Positions 11,916 to 22,500 of a DNA stretch of 64,000 nt are shown one piece after another. The translations under genes and the position numbers were made by a program. The notes under the pieces were generated by a model. The model was not told the DNA's origin and searched no databases. It worked only from the letters and a program-made list of their open reading frames with translations. This DNA is from Trematomus loennbergii (lineage: Eukaryota; Chordata; Actinopteri; Perciformes; Nototheniidae): positions 3,755,760 to 3,819,759 of the forward strand of contig JAAOOA010000056.1 in NCBI GenBank assembly GCA_012861695.1. The letters run 5' to 3'. How positions within the stretch are numbered: position 1 is the first letter of the stretch; the number at the start of each line of letters is the position of its first letter.

Positions 11916-12919
11916 GTAAAATGATTGCTGCTACTGAATGAGCTAATGTTTGTTACAGCGTATAGTTTTTCACATTGTCTCTACAAGACTCAGGTTCATA
12001 CAATCAGCCAGTCAAAAGACATCTTTATGTGAATTATAATATTTATAAATGATGCTTACTGATAGTTATACATCATTTTTATGAAGCACTATAAATAAAA
12101 AAATTGTCCACTATACAGGCAGTGACATTTTGTTTTTGTTTAGTTAAAAGGTATTTGACTATTTAGAAACATATGGACATGCTTTTCTACATTTAATTTA
12201 GGTCAGTTATATTGCTTTACAACTCAGAACAATTAATAACAGTCTCTTTGCACTTTTCACTGATCTGACTGACTCCTGTATGATGAAGATTATGTTATAT
12301 AATATGTTAATGTTTTATGGTTATGTTAAAGGTGGGGTAGGTGATTTTGGAGAAACCAGCTCGAGATCGCTAGAATTTGAAAATACACAGCCGGAAAAAA
12401 TCTGCCACTTCCTTACAGAGCCCCTCCTCCAACACACACAGACGCGCACATGACCAATGAGGGCACGAGATAAGTTTGTGCACAGATGGAAGGCTGACAG
12501 GCAGGTAGGCCATCCAGTTATTTTAGCCGGGCCGGCTAAAATGATTGGTCGTGCTTTTTACAGTATTACGGCTTCCACAAATGACATTTTTGTATGTATT
12601 TTTTGTCAAAGCACTTAAAATATTCATTGCTATCGGGATGTTAAGAGCATTCCATGGAATATAACAAAAAGTGTATCTCGAGCCGGTTTCTCAAACTTAC
12701 CTACCCCACCTTTAAGGACAAACAAATAATCATTCAAACCAATAAAAAGAATGTGTGGAAAAGCGAGGGAAGATTTTCCGTGAACCATGATGAAAAAAGT
12801 AAAGATCTCAGGGTGGGCATCAAAGATATTCAACGAGAACATTTAGTGAAGTACAAGTTGAAATTTAGAACTGACAAAAAACGTAATAATAAACAAAGAA
12901 GAAGTGGAATTGAAATTAG
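11876..12919 (+). pseudogene. CMRF35/pIgR-like receptor pseudogene: leader exon and 3' part of Ig1 only
   Basis: Intact leader exon 11876-11915 (MKSFLLLILSLMT, donor ACAG/GTAAAA). The 3' part of an Ig1 exon follows at 12716-12919 with donor ATTAG/GTAAGA. It reads VWKSEGRFSVNHDEKSKDLR, then an LRVGIKDIQ strand close to the LRVGIKPIS of locus 1. The 5' half of the exon is missing and a TTAA-type MITE (12330-12711) sits exactly at the break. No Ig2, Ig3 or membrane exon follows before unrelated repeats. As in locus 1, the F-strand cysteine position is not Cys (KYKLKF). Confidence 0.75.
12330..12711. mobile_element. TTAA-type MITE, family A, copy 1
   Basis: 382 bp, flanked by TTAA on both sides (12326-12329 and 12712-12715). 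The terminal inverted repeats are AGGTGGGGTAGGTGATTTTG and its complement. Copies 2 and 3 lie at 26334-26715 and 29133-29512. TTAA targets with AGG-type ends point to Kolobok or piggyBac mobilisation. It has no coding capacity. Confidence 0.85.
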
Positions 12920-14255
12920 GTAAGAAATGCTTAATCTCCATCTTGAGTCTCTCTTGTCCTTTGTGGAAGCACTCTGTAACCGAGTGACCCCCCTTCATCC
13001 TTACCCACGTCCCCACCTCCCTCGTAGCCCTCCGCTGCCCCTCGGGTCCGAGCGAATGAATGAGAATATGAGGAGAAAAGGCGTGTGGAGTTTGTTGAAA
13101 CATGATCGTTGTTCTCGAGGCCAGGAGGAAGTTAAATAAGAGACAATGTAGTCTTGAAAAGGTTCAAATGGGTACTTTAATTAAGTAACGTGGTTTTGAA
13201 ACAAACAGAGCGATTCAACATCACAGCGCCATGTTGGAAGGGGGGAAGATGAGAGAGCAGGCAAATCTCGTCACCTCTGTCTATATCTGATGCCTGGCTC
13301 CTCCTCTCAATGGCGGCTCTTGACGTAAAAGGGGAACCTCCCTCCTTGTGTTCTTCTGTGTCCGATATCACGTAAATCAGAGGATTTAGACGTTGTGTGT
13401 TCACACGCCTTTTCTCCTCATACACTCATTCATGACTTTTTATTTAATGCATTTTAATGGAACGTAATCATTGATAGCGTGAAACCGGCAGTGACGTCAT
13501 TGTAACAACGGAGACGCCTTTCAATAAAGCTTTTCAAAATAAACTGTACATTCATTTAGCAACAAGCCAATGCTAACCGGAAATGAAATGTTTTCAGAAT
13601 AAAACAGTTTTAAGCTTACAGTATGTTTAAACTAAATTACGTCATTAAACATTCATTTTAATTTCTTACAAGTTATACAACAAACACACAACGTCTGAAT
13701 CCTCTATTTTATGCGATATTGATCACAGAGGAACGAAGCCAAGAGGAAGATCCGCCCATCGTCGAAGCAGCCAATGAGAAGAGGAGAAAGGAACCGGATA
13801 TACGCGACGCAGCACGTAGAATCGCTCTCTTCTTTCTGGACACGGCGGTGTTGACTTGCTTGTTTGTTCCAAAACCAGCGTTACTTTATTAAATTACCCT
13901 TTAGAACTATGCAAGACATGCATTTGTCTCTTTTTTAACCCTCTCCTGGCTGCGAACCAAAGAATACATCTTCAGGCACAAACCCACAGGTGTGTGGGGC
14001 AGTATCAGGGTCAGCAGCTGTTTGCCAGGGCTGAGAGCTTTGGTGTGGCTGTATCGCCTGGGCTTGTGGAGATCTGGACCTGGACTGGTTTACTCTCCCA
14101 CATCCTCTACCACGCCTACTCTGTGTCTCAGTTGATGGTCCAGGCTGCTCATCATCTCTGTACATGTACATGACAATAAAACATGTACAAAGATTCAGGA
14201 AAATTCTATATTTTATTTACTTATATAATATGTACTGTCATTATTTATATTTATA
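12920..14255. other. Noncoding, unclassified repeats
   Basis: Contains an inverted repeat: ATGAGGAGAAAAGGCGTGTG near 13068 and its near-complement near 13400. GC-richer, promoter-like sequence follows at about 13740-13860. Frames of 70-105 codons here show no recognisable family or splice context. Probably remnants of an LTR-like or SINE-like element; not classified. Confidence 0.3.
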
Positions 14256-14258
14256 TAT

Positions 14259-14392
14259 ACAGCTCTCGAAAAAATGAAGAGAATTAAAAATATTTTTACT
14301 CAAACACATACCTATAAATAGTCAAACCAGAGAAACTGGTAATGCTACAATAGTCTCCTAATTTTTCCAGAGCTGTATATATAAACACGGTT
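14259..14392. mobile_element. Short Tc1-derived MITE
   Basis: About 130 bp bounded by TATACAGCTCTCGAAAAAAT and its near-complement (AATTTTTCCAGAGCTGTATA). The CAGCTCTGGAAAAAAT-type terminus is typical of fish Tc1 elements, with TA targets at both sides. Confidence 0.7.
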
Positions 14393-14699
14393 ATAATCCA
14401 GATTTTATATATAAAGATGATATATATTATAACAAAAAGTCGTGTATCAATACCAATACTGTATTAAAACCTTTTCATAAAGAAATACTTCTTACCTCTT
14501 GTCAATCACAAACGAAGGGTCCTCCACTTCATCATCCAAGTGGTCACTCTCTTACTCTGAGGATGAACTGTCTTCTCTCCTCCTCCATGTCAAAAAACAA
14601 GCTTATAGCTTTACTCACGTTCAGAGTTCTCTTCATCATAGTTGAATCTTCAAAACTCTAAATCTATCTAACTATATCTAAATTCTCAATGTTTGTCTG

Positions 14700-14830
14700 T
14701 CACTTTACTTCAATCGCCGTCTCCCACCGTCTCTCTTCGTATATCTTCGTCTCTCTCCATTTCCAGCCGTCTCTCTTCGGTTCCCGCCGCCTCTCTTCGT
14801 CTTCCGCTGTCTCTCTTCAGCTCCTTTTGT
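14700..14830 (+). repeat. Pyrimidine-rich degenerate tandem repeat
   Basis: Repeated CCGTCTCTCTTCG-like units of about 20-35 bp, including CGTCTCTCTCC, CCGTCTCTCTTCGG and CGCTGTCTCTCTTCAG. Gives rise to spurious Ser/Leu-rich frames. Confidence 0.7.
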
Positions 14831-14892
14831 CTCGTTTCGTATCACTCTGTTTACCTGATTACCTCACCCCCTCCCTGGTAAATACATTCTGT

Positions 14893-17006
14893 TGAGCAGG
14901 ATCTACAGTTTCCAGCATCATCTTTGAAGTAAAAAGATATGATTCTACACTGTATTGAAGTAAACATGTATTATTTGAATTGTATTTTAGTGAACATGTA
15001 TTGTTTGAACTGTTTTAAGTAATCACAACGGTTTTGGGTAATCATATATATAGAAATTATATTCTTACTTTCAAACTCACTGACCCAGAGATTCTGTTTT
15101 CACACACACACACACTTGGCCTTTTCACCCCTAAGAACAGATGTTGTTTTTTAAGGTCATTAAAGACATCGTTAAATAGATGCAGAAAGGTTTAAATGTC
15201 TGAAGGAGGATAGTTTATGTGAAGAACTCATGGGAAAGGAATGGAGTTAAGATTCGAATCGGAGATAGGGGTTGACTTTTGACCTTAGGGAACTGTGGAA
15301 TTTCAAGTTCTGGTGAAGAACTATTGAACTCGACCAGAAGTGAATCCAGCCAGTCAGGACACTTGGGGGAGGTGATCAGCTTACACAGCTCCTCCTCACG
15401 GAACTCTGATTCGCTTGGGAGGAAAATGGGAAGGAAGAGTCGACCCATCTCCGCCCCAAAAATAGATATGAATACTGATGTTTGTGTATGTAAAAATGCT
15501 TCTGGTTTGCTGAGTGGCCGGTCCCGACATCTGTGTCCGCATCGCATCACAAACCTGAAGTCCGGAGTACTCGAGTACTCTGTATAACTTGTATATGTGT
15601 TTGGTTTCCTACCAGAAGTAAACTCAGATAATTTGTTATAACTTTGATTCCGGTGTTTTCAATTCCTTTCTTAATTTAATAGAGATCCAGCCTCATCCAA
15701 CGAACGGCGCGTAGCAGAGGTGTTCTGCTCCAACATCTTCCATTTCGTAAAATGATAAAAATACGGCCAAGATATTAAAATATATGCTTCCATTTTTCAT
15801 ACTTTTGAGCGTGTGAAACATTTTTTTTTTTTCTTTTTGCATGAAAGAACTGGCATAGAGTTTCAAGCCAGTACTTTCGACGGAAACAGCCGGCAATGTT
15901 GTCCAGACTGTTGTTTTATGCGGCACTGGCTTGAACAGGTCATGTGATCTGATCACGCCGGCATGACGGTCGACTCCTAAGGGTTAATACATTTTATTTG
16001 CGTCGTTTATGAAAGTGCAGCGTGTTTGGGCCATTGTAGCGTGTTTACATAGGTCGGTCACCGTAGTCCACTGCCCCAATACTATGATAGGTTAAATGTA
16101 CATGTGTGTGAGTATTAGGAGAGGATTTGATTTTAATCCTTAGATTCCCCAATTTATTGTCTAAGAGTAATTCTCAAATAATATGCTAAATGAAGTCTGA
16201 CTGGAGCATACTGGTTAGCACTTTATCCAGTCTTTATGACTCCTCAAAGCGTTTTTACATATGTGACCCGCTCTATCGAAATCAGTCGGAAGTCGCAACG
16301 GCTCATTTCAAAATAAACGTGGATTTGCGTAAAAAATAGTTTTTCGGGGTTTGGGTGTTTTGTTTGATTTAAATAAACAAAGTCTTGGCTTTCAGAATAT
16401 GAAACTTTTATTTCCAAAATCACAAGATAAATACATTTTTGAAGCTTGTAAAGGGAAGATGACACACCTCTCACTCGCCACTCTGCTCTTCCTCAGCACC
16501 GCCCCCTCCCTCCGGCTGAAATTATGAATGTAAGCGTATAGTAGATAACACGGCAGGGTCGGTTACAGTTTGTTTTCATCTGATTTCAAATAAACAAAGT
16601 CTTGGCTTTCAGAATATTAAACTTGTTTCGGCAAATTCAGATGATAAATACAACTTTGAAGCTTGTAACGGCATAATTACAAGCGGAGAACGGAGTAACT
16701 TAACGTCACAGCAGGCATAACAACAGCCGGTGTTTCTTGTGAGTGTTTTCCCCGGGAAACAAACACAATACACACAAATGCAAAATTACACCAACACACA
16801 CACACATACATACACACACACTCGCGAGCTTCCCCCAGACCAGTAATCCAAACGAAAATATTTTCCCTCCGTACTACTTTGATCATTTGCTGATTACAAT
16901 CCTGATTACAATCCTGATATCATTAGAAAGCTAGGAATCTCCTCTTTCCAACAGTGTATACAACTCAAAATGTGTCCATGTTTTGCTGCAGAGGCTGGGA
17001 TAGAAC
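14893..17006. other. Noncoding; imperfect tandem duplication and (CA)n
   Basis: An imperfect direct duplication lies at about 16360-16465 and 16577-16680, sharing AACAAAGTCTTGGCTTTCAG and TTTGAAGCTTGTAA. A CA-rich microsatellite spans about 16790-16820. Frames at 15215-15587 on both strands show no recognisable family. Confidence 0.4.
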
Positions 17007-18693
17007 CAGTGGCGCAACAAGGTTGTGATTGGCCCCGGTGCAAATATTGTTTTGGGCCCCCAACTATCTAACCACTGAGAGAGTCCTTTACCTCACTGAG
17101 CTGTAGTTATCAGCCTCTCAGTCTGACAGGAGAGAGCTCCCCTCCACCTTTGTTGTAGAAACATCTTCTTCTTATATCCGTTAGCGCAGCTAGCACCAGG
17201 TGCTAATAACAACAGCGCCGGTACCCGTCCTCCGCTCACTTGCACTTTGGCTGTGAGCTGCCAGATAAGCCAACATCCCCACTTTCATCACTTACAGCGC
17301 CCATCGTACAGGGCAAATTAAAAGTGTAAGCGGGGTGAAAAGAGTGTTACATTTACTTAATTATGAATGTTGTTATATCAAGGCCGAAAATTAGGATGAG
17401 CACCAACGGTCAAAAATGTTTTCCCTTCTCCCAGAGCTGCCAGCGCAGCGCCCCCCCGATCTGGCACCCTTGGCGAACATCTATAACGCCTGCATGAAAG
17501 GGAGCAAGGTCATTGGACAGACAAATTACAAATTAAAGGGGACCTATCATGCAAAATGCACTTTTGTACATCTTTTATACATGAATATGTGTCCCCGGTG
17601 TTCCAGGGAACTCACCAAGTGTCAGAAAACACAACCCTCTCTATTTTCCTCCATACCCAAATCTCTAAAAAAGGGGCTGCAACGGATCTGATAAAAACTG
17701 ATCCAGATTTGAACACTTCAATGACATCACAGAAGTGGCGCTACGGCTATTGGGCCAACTCTCCACCTATCAGGGGAATGTGGGGTTGGGCCACGGCCGG
17801 CCATTGCCACTCGAAAGCGCTGGAGACGCTGTAGTACATATGCCAGGCCTGTAAGTGGCGCTGTAGTCTGCCACAAAAGCAGCGAAGAAGACTTCCCGCC
17901 CATAGTTACCCTTCTGTTTATTCTCCGCTGTGGCTTTTTTTCTCCCTCCCCGAGGCAAGCGTTTGCTCCCACTGCTTTAATTGAATGCAATCCCTCCCCG
18001 TCGAGGCAAGCACTGTAATTCTCTCCGGTTAGTCCACCCGCAGATGACAAACACCCACCTCTCCGCCTCTTCCAAGGAACGAGGGGACTGTGCGGCAGAG
18101 TTTCAGTTTCAGTTTCTTTCGCCCGTCAAGATGTCCGTTAAAGTTTAAATCTTCCGGACAAAATTAGAAAAGTGCCGGTCAAAGGTCTTCTTTGTTATTT
18201 ATTGAGCTTTAAAACAAATGAATAACGACTCTATAGGCCTATAACAATATAATAAAACACGGAGGACGAAGATCTTTTTTTCTCCCCCTCTTGACTTGAT
18301 CAGAGCACGGCTCCCCTCTCCTGCATGGGGGCGTGGTCAGCTGCAGCTCACATAATCAGCCCCGTAGACAGCAAACAGCACATAGAGCGAAATGAGGCAT
18401 GGCTAAAATGCATGATCTGTTTGGTATTTTGAAAACAGAAACGTATAAATATACCTTATATAGGTATGGCCCTACAATATATCATTTAAATATAGCATGA
18501 TAGGTCCACTTTAATTTAGGTTGCTTGGTTACTTTAAAGACTGCGTGAACCGGTCAATGCCATTGGGGCCCCAATTTTTTTTTTTTAAATAAATAAATAT
18601 TTTTTAAATAAAAATTTTTTTTTGCATGGGCCCCTGGCCGGCTCTGGGCCCCGGTGCGTTTCTACGGCTGCACCGTCGATAGTTACGCCACTG
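17007..18693. mobile_element. Nonautonomous hAT element with nested MITE
   Basis: 1687 bp with termini CAGTGGCGCAAC and GTTACGCCACTG, flanked by a perfect 8-bp target duplication GATAGAAC (16999-17006 and 18694-18701), the hAT hallmark. The interior lacks transposase and hosts a TTAA-type MITE at 17537-18510. Fragments near 18100-18180 recall the CCGGT repeat seen at 1360-1430. Confidence 0.88.
17537..18510. mobile_element. TTAA-type MITE, family B, long copy
   Basis: Bounded by TTAA at 17533-17536 and 18511-18514. Inverted ends are AGGGGACCTATCATGCAAAA and ATAGCATGATAGGTCCACT. It is 974 bp, about 600 bp longer than its relative at 21086-21454, which shares the GAATATGTGTCCCCGGTGTT block, so it carries extra sequence. 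Nested in the hAT element at 17007-18693. Confidence 0.85.
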
Positions 18694-18701
18694 GATAGAA
18701 C

Positions 18702-19548
18702 CCACAACCTTCTGATCGAAGACCTCAATTTTTGGTGTCCAGCAATCTACAAAGCAAAAAGGCTCTAGACTTGCGTTTTGGGTACTTTACGAGCACATAC
18801 ATCTGAAGGACATGTGTATTATTCTCAGAACATTTGGTGTCATTCTCTGTGGATTCATCCGTGAGTGATAGCAGCCGACAGAACGGCGCTGACCCACACT
18901 GACCCCAGGCGGACTAAAAAGGGTCTGTGTGGGAAAGACGTGGGTGGACATGGACCACTTCCTCTGCCTCAGCCGATCCCAGGGCACGGAGAGCCCCAGG
19001 AGCCCAGCTGGGGCTGCAGAGCAGGATACGCAGCTTAGCAGAGACGGTGATATAAAACTACCATGTTAAAACTTGAAAAATGTCTGTACTGACATAAAAG
19101 ACATCACTGGTCAGGATGTGTATCCGCCCTTGTTTTGCTATATTTACAGTATTATTACTGTTTACATTTGTAAACATAATTTGTGTCCAGCAACAATTAA
19201 AAATAATAATAAATGTGCATTTTTATATAAATCATCAAATCTGTTTGTTTAGGCAACCTGGTAGTGTCACAGTTTATCTAAATAAAATAAAAACTACTTG
19301 AGGCTACTTCCTGTTAGAAATATCACCAACAACGAAAAATAGTACATGTTTATTCAATTGAAGAAAAAGGCACTTCTAAACAATACAAAAATATGACAGA
19401 ATTCAAAATGATTATGTTTGGTGTCATTAAAATCAGTGCCGCAGAATATCTATTCCATAAACCAAATTAAGCTGAAAATGCTTTGTTTGAGACTTTCAGC
19501 ATTCCAATTATTCCATACAATTTGAGATTAGCATTTACAGCAGTTACT
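18702..19548. other. Intergenic / NAGA 3' side, no gene seen
   Basis: Noncoding AT-rich DNA. The minus-strand NAGA transcript should end in the right part of this stretch; TTTATT on the plus strand near 19350 could be its polyadenylation signal. Confidence 0.35.
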
Positions 19549-22500
19549 TCATAACACAATCCTATGCTTCGGTTCAGTTTTTTGCCATGTGAGTTTTGAG
19601 GTTTTCCTGAGCATCTTCGTCTGTTTGGATGCTTTTTGGGGGTACACGTACCACATGACTACACCTGAGGGGTTGATGGAGAAGGTAAACTCTGTGGTGG
19701 CGTTCAGACCCGTCACTGTTGCGCCAGTAAACACATCATAGGCCTAAAAACAAGAGAAGATATTTAGAGCTGAAATGGAAAATATAACTTATATTTGGAT
19801 TGTTATATATTTTATATATTTCACCAAATCATTGTTGAACCACTATAAACAGATAATAGTACGTGGTTAATCCAAGTGAGAAATGTCACTATTGCAAACA
19901 GCTTAGAGACACAAAAACAACGATAAAGAGTAAAATAATCTATACAATATTTCTCAACAAATGCAACATTTAAAAATTATAACTTCCAAAAAGAGTGGGA
20001 GAATCTTTACTGCACATATATACATGTTTGCCTACAAATGCCAAAGGATTTCTACATATTTCGCAAAATGAATGAACTATCATAATTTTCCAAAAAAGAA
20101 AAATAATAAACTTTTTTTTTTTTTTTAAATAGAGATAATAGAGAACAAATTATTTCAGGACAAATATGATACACAGGATAAGACATGAAAGGGTGTACGA
20201 ACCTCATAGTTGCCAGCATCGTAGCTGAGTTTACCCAGAGAGCTGTGGTAGAGGTAGGGCATGTCTGTCCGTCGACTCAGGAACACGAGGGCACTGGCTG
20301 ACTGAGACAGAGGCCTCCAGTAAACCTCAACATGACTCTTCTCCTGTGTGACAACACACACAGAAAATATAACATCTGAACCTGTTTCTTAGACAAGACT
20401 CCCTGGTTGATTTTTGTGGGTGCCAAACTTTGACTCCAAATCCCTAAAAGTCCTCCCACCTTTTGTTGTTCTACATCATTATGTATTATTGTGAACTGTG
20501 TATTATACCTTATTATACGGCTTAGTTGAATACTCTATTCCGAATTTCAATTTGGACATTCAAGTGTTCTTAATTTTCACTAACATACCACTGCTAAGGA
20601 GAACCAACGGGGGCTAAGAAAGATCAAGGGTCTACAGAATGGGCCGGCATATCAATGCGCAGAAAGATGTCCGGTCTATTTAACATCAACTGTCGACAAC
20701 AAACATTCCTTTTCTCCATCAGACAACACCAAGGAATATGAATGAATATTTTGGTGAGCACGGAATTTTGGATTCATGATGGCTAAACTGTATCCAGTAT
20801 AGAAAGAAAAAGAGCGCAAGAGAAGTTAAGTTGTTAAAAGACAGAGAGCTGGACGTCAGAGAAATCAACAAAAGAAGACAGACAGGAAGTAAACACTAAA
20901 GGTAACACAGAAGAAGACAGACAGGAAGTAAACACCAAAGGGAACAGCAGAAGAAAAAAGACAGGAAGTAAACACTAACACTAAGTATGGGCTCCTGCAG
21001 TGTTTAAAGACTAGTTAATTGAAAGAAAATGTGAACAGACTTGGACAGTTACAGAAAACCTCGATCAGTGCGGCTGTTATTTTAAAGGGGACCTATCATG
21101 CAAAATGCACGTCTTTTATACATGAATATGTGTCCCCGGTGTTCCAGGGAACTCACCAAGTGTCAGAAAACACAACCCTCTCTACAACTCCACCAATCAG
21201 GAGGAGACAGCCACGGCCATTGCCGTTCGAAAGCGCTGGAGACGCTGTAGTACATAAGCCAGGCCTGTAGGTGGTGCTGTTCTCACAGAATCAGCCCTTG
21301 CAAAAACAGAGCTAAACATTTTCAAATTGAGCGAAATGAGGCATGGCTAAAATGCATGATCTGTTTGGTATTTTGAAGAAAAAAAAGTATAAATATGCCT
21401 TATATAGGTATGGTCCTACACTATATTATTCAACTATAGCATGATAGGTCCACTTTAAGTTACTTTGCTGTTGCCACAGTTCCAGCCGTTGGTACACAAT
21501 TTTTCTTAGCTGTAATATGATCATTTTGAAATCCATTAAATCATTTTTAATCAACATTGGGATTAAAATTGTCGGATTCATTAGTATGTAGCAGTGTAAT
21601 AAGCGGGATAATGTGCAGAAGGGCGATCATTAATGAAATAAGAACACCAACCCCTTCGTGTCAGGATCACAGTGGTTTTTTCATTAAAGACCGCCCTTCT
21701 GCACATTATTCCTTACTAAGCATTGTCATTATATATAATCCGATCTGTCTCAATAATGATAATGACCTGCAATAGGCGTCTTCCCTGGATTCCCATGGGG
21801 TCCTGGTTTATTGCAATAGCCATTTTGTTTTGCAGGATGGTCCTGGCGCTGTTGTCCAGGTTTCGAAGGTCATTGGACATGATGAGAGGTGCAGCCATTA
21901 TAGCCCACAGAGCCATCTGAGAGCGGGCCTGGTCCACACTGAGACCAAAGTTTCCAATGATGAGCTGAGGACAGATATCAGAGGCATAAAGAGAGAACAA
22001 CAATACAGTAAGGCAAAGAAGAGCAAAAAAGGAAAAGAGTGGTTTGGTCATTAACATTTCGGCCACAAGGCAGTAAACTCATCTGTGAATGCATTCATTG
22101 TTTTAGCCTTGTTTTACGTACGACACAAGACTTGACTTCAACAGCATTTTGAAAAGCACCATCTTCAATTTTTAAAAGCAACATCTTTCTTTGGTTAAAA
22201 GGCCTACACAGTGGAACATATTCCAGGATATATTGCCTCATTATCAGTTTTGTAAGATCAATAATGAAAACAAACCCATCATACCATGTCAGGGTCATTC
22301 CACCGTCCAGGCCCCGCAGCCGGCTGCAGATCATCCTGGTTGTTGGAGAACCACTCAACAATACTAAGCACACTGTCCCATGAGTCCTGGATATCATAGT
22401 AATTCCTCCACAAGTGACAAATGTCACCAAGGAAAGTGTAGTTGACCTGGTAGGACCAAGGAAGTATAATTTACTTTAAAGCTGTGCACAAAAATATATT

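Noticed and set aside
13856..14173. 105-codon plus-strand frame and its reverse
   Set aside because: No family likeness; lies in repeat-like DNA.
15215..15587. Overlapping 100-111-codon frames on both strands
   Set aside because: Open frames on both strands without homology or splice sites are likely chance.
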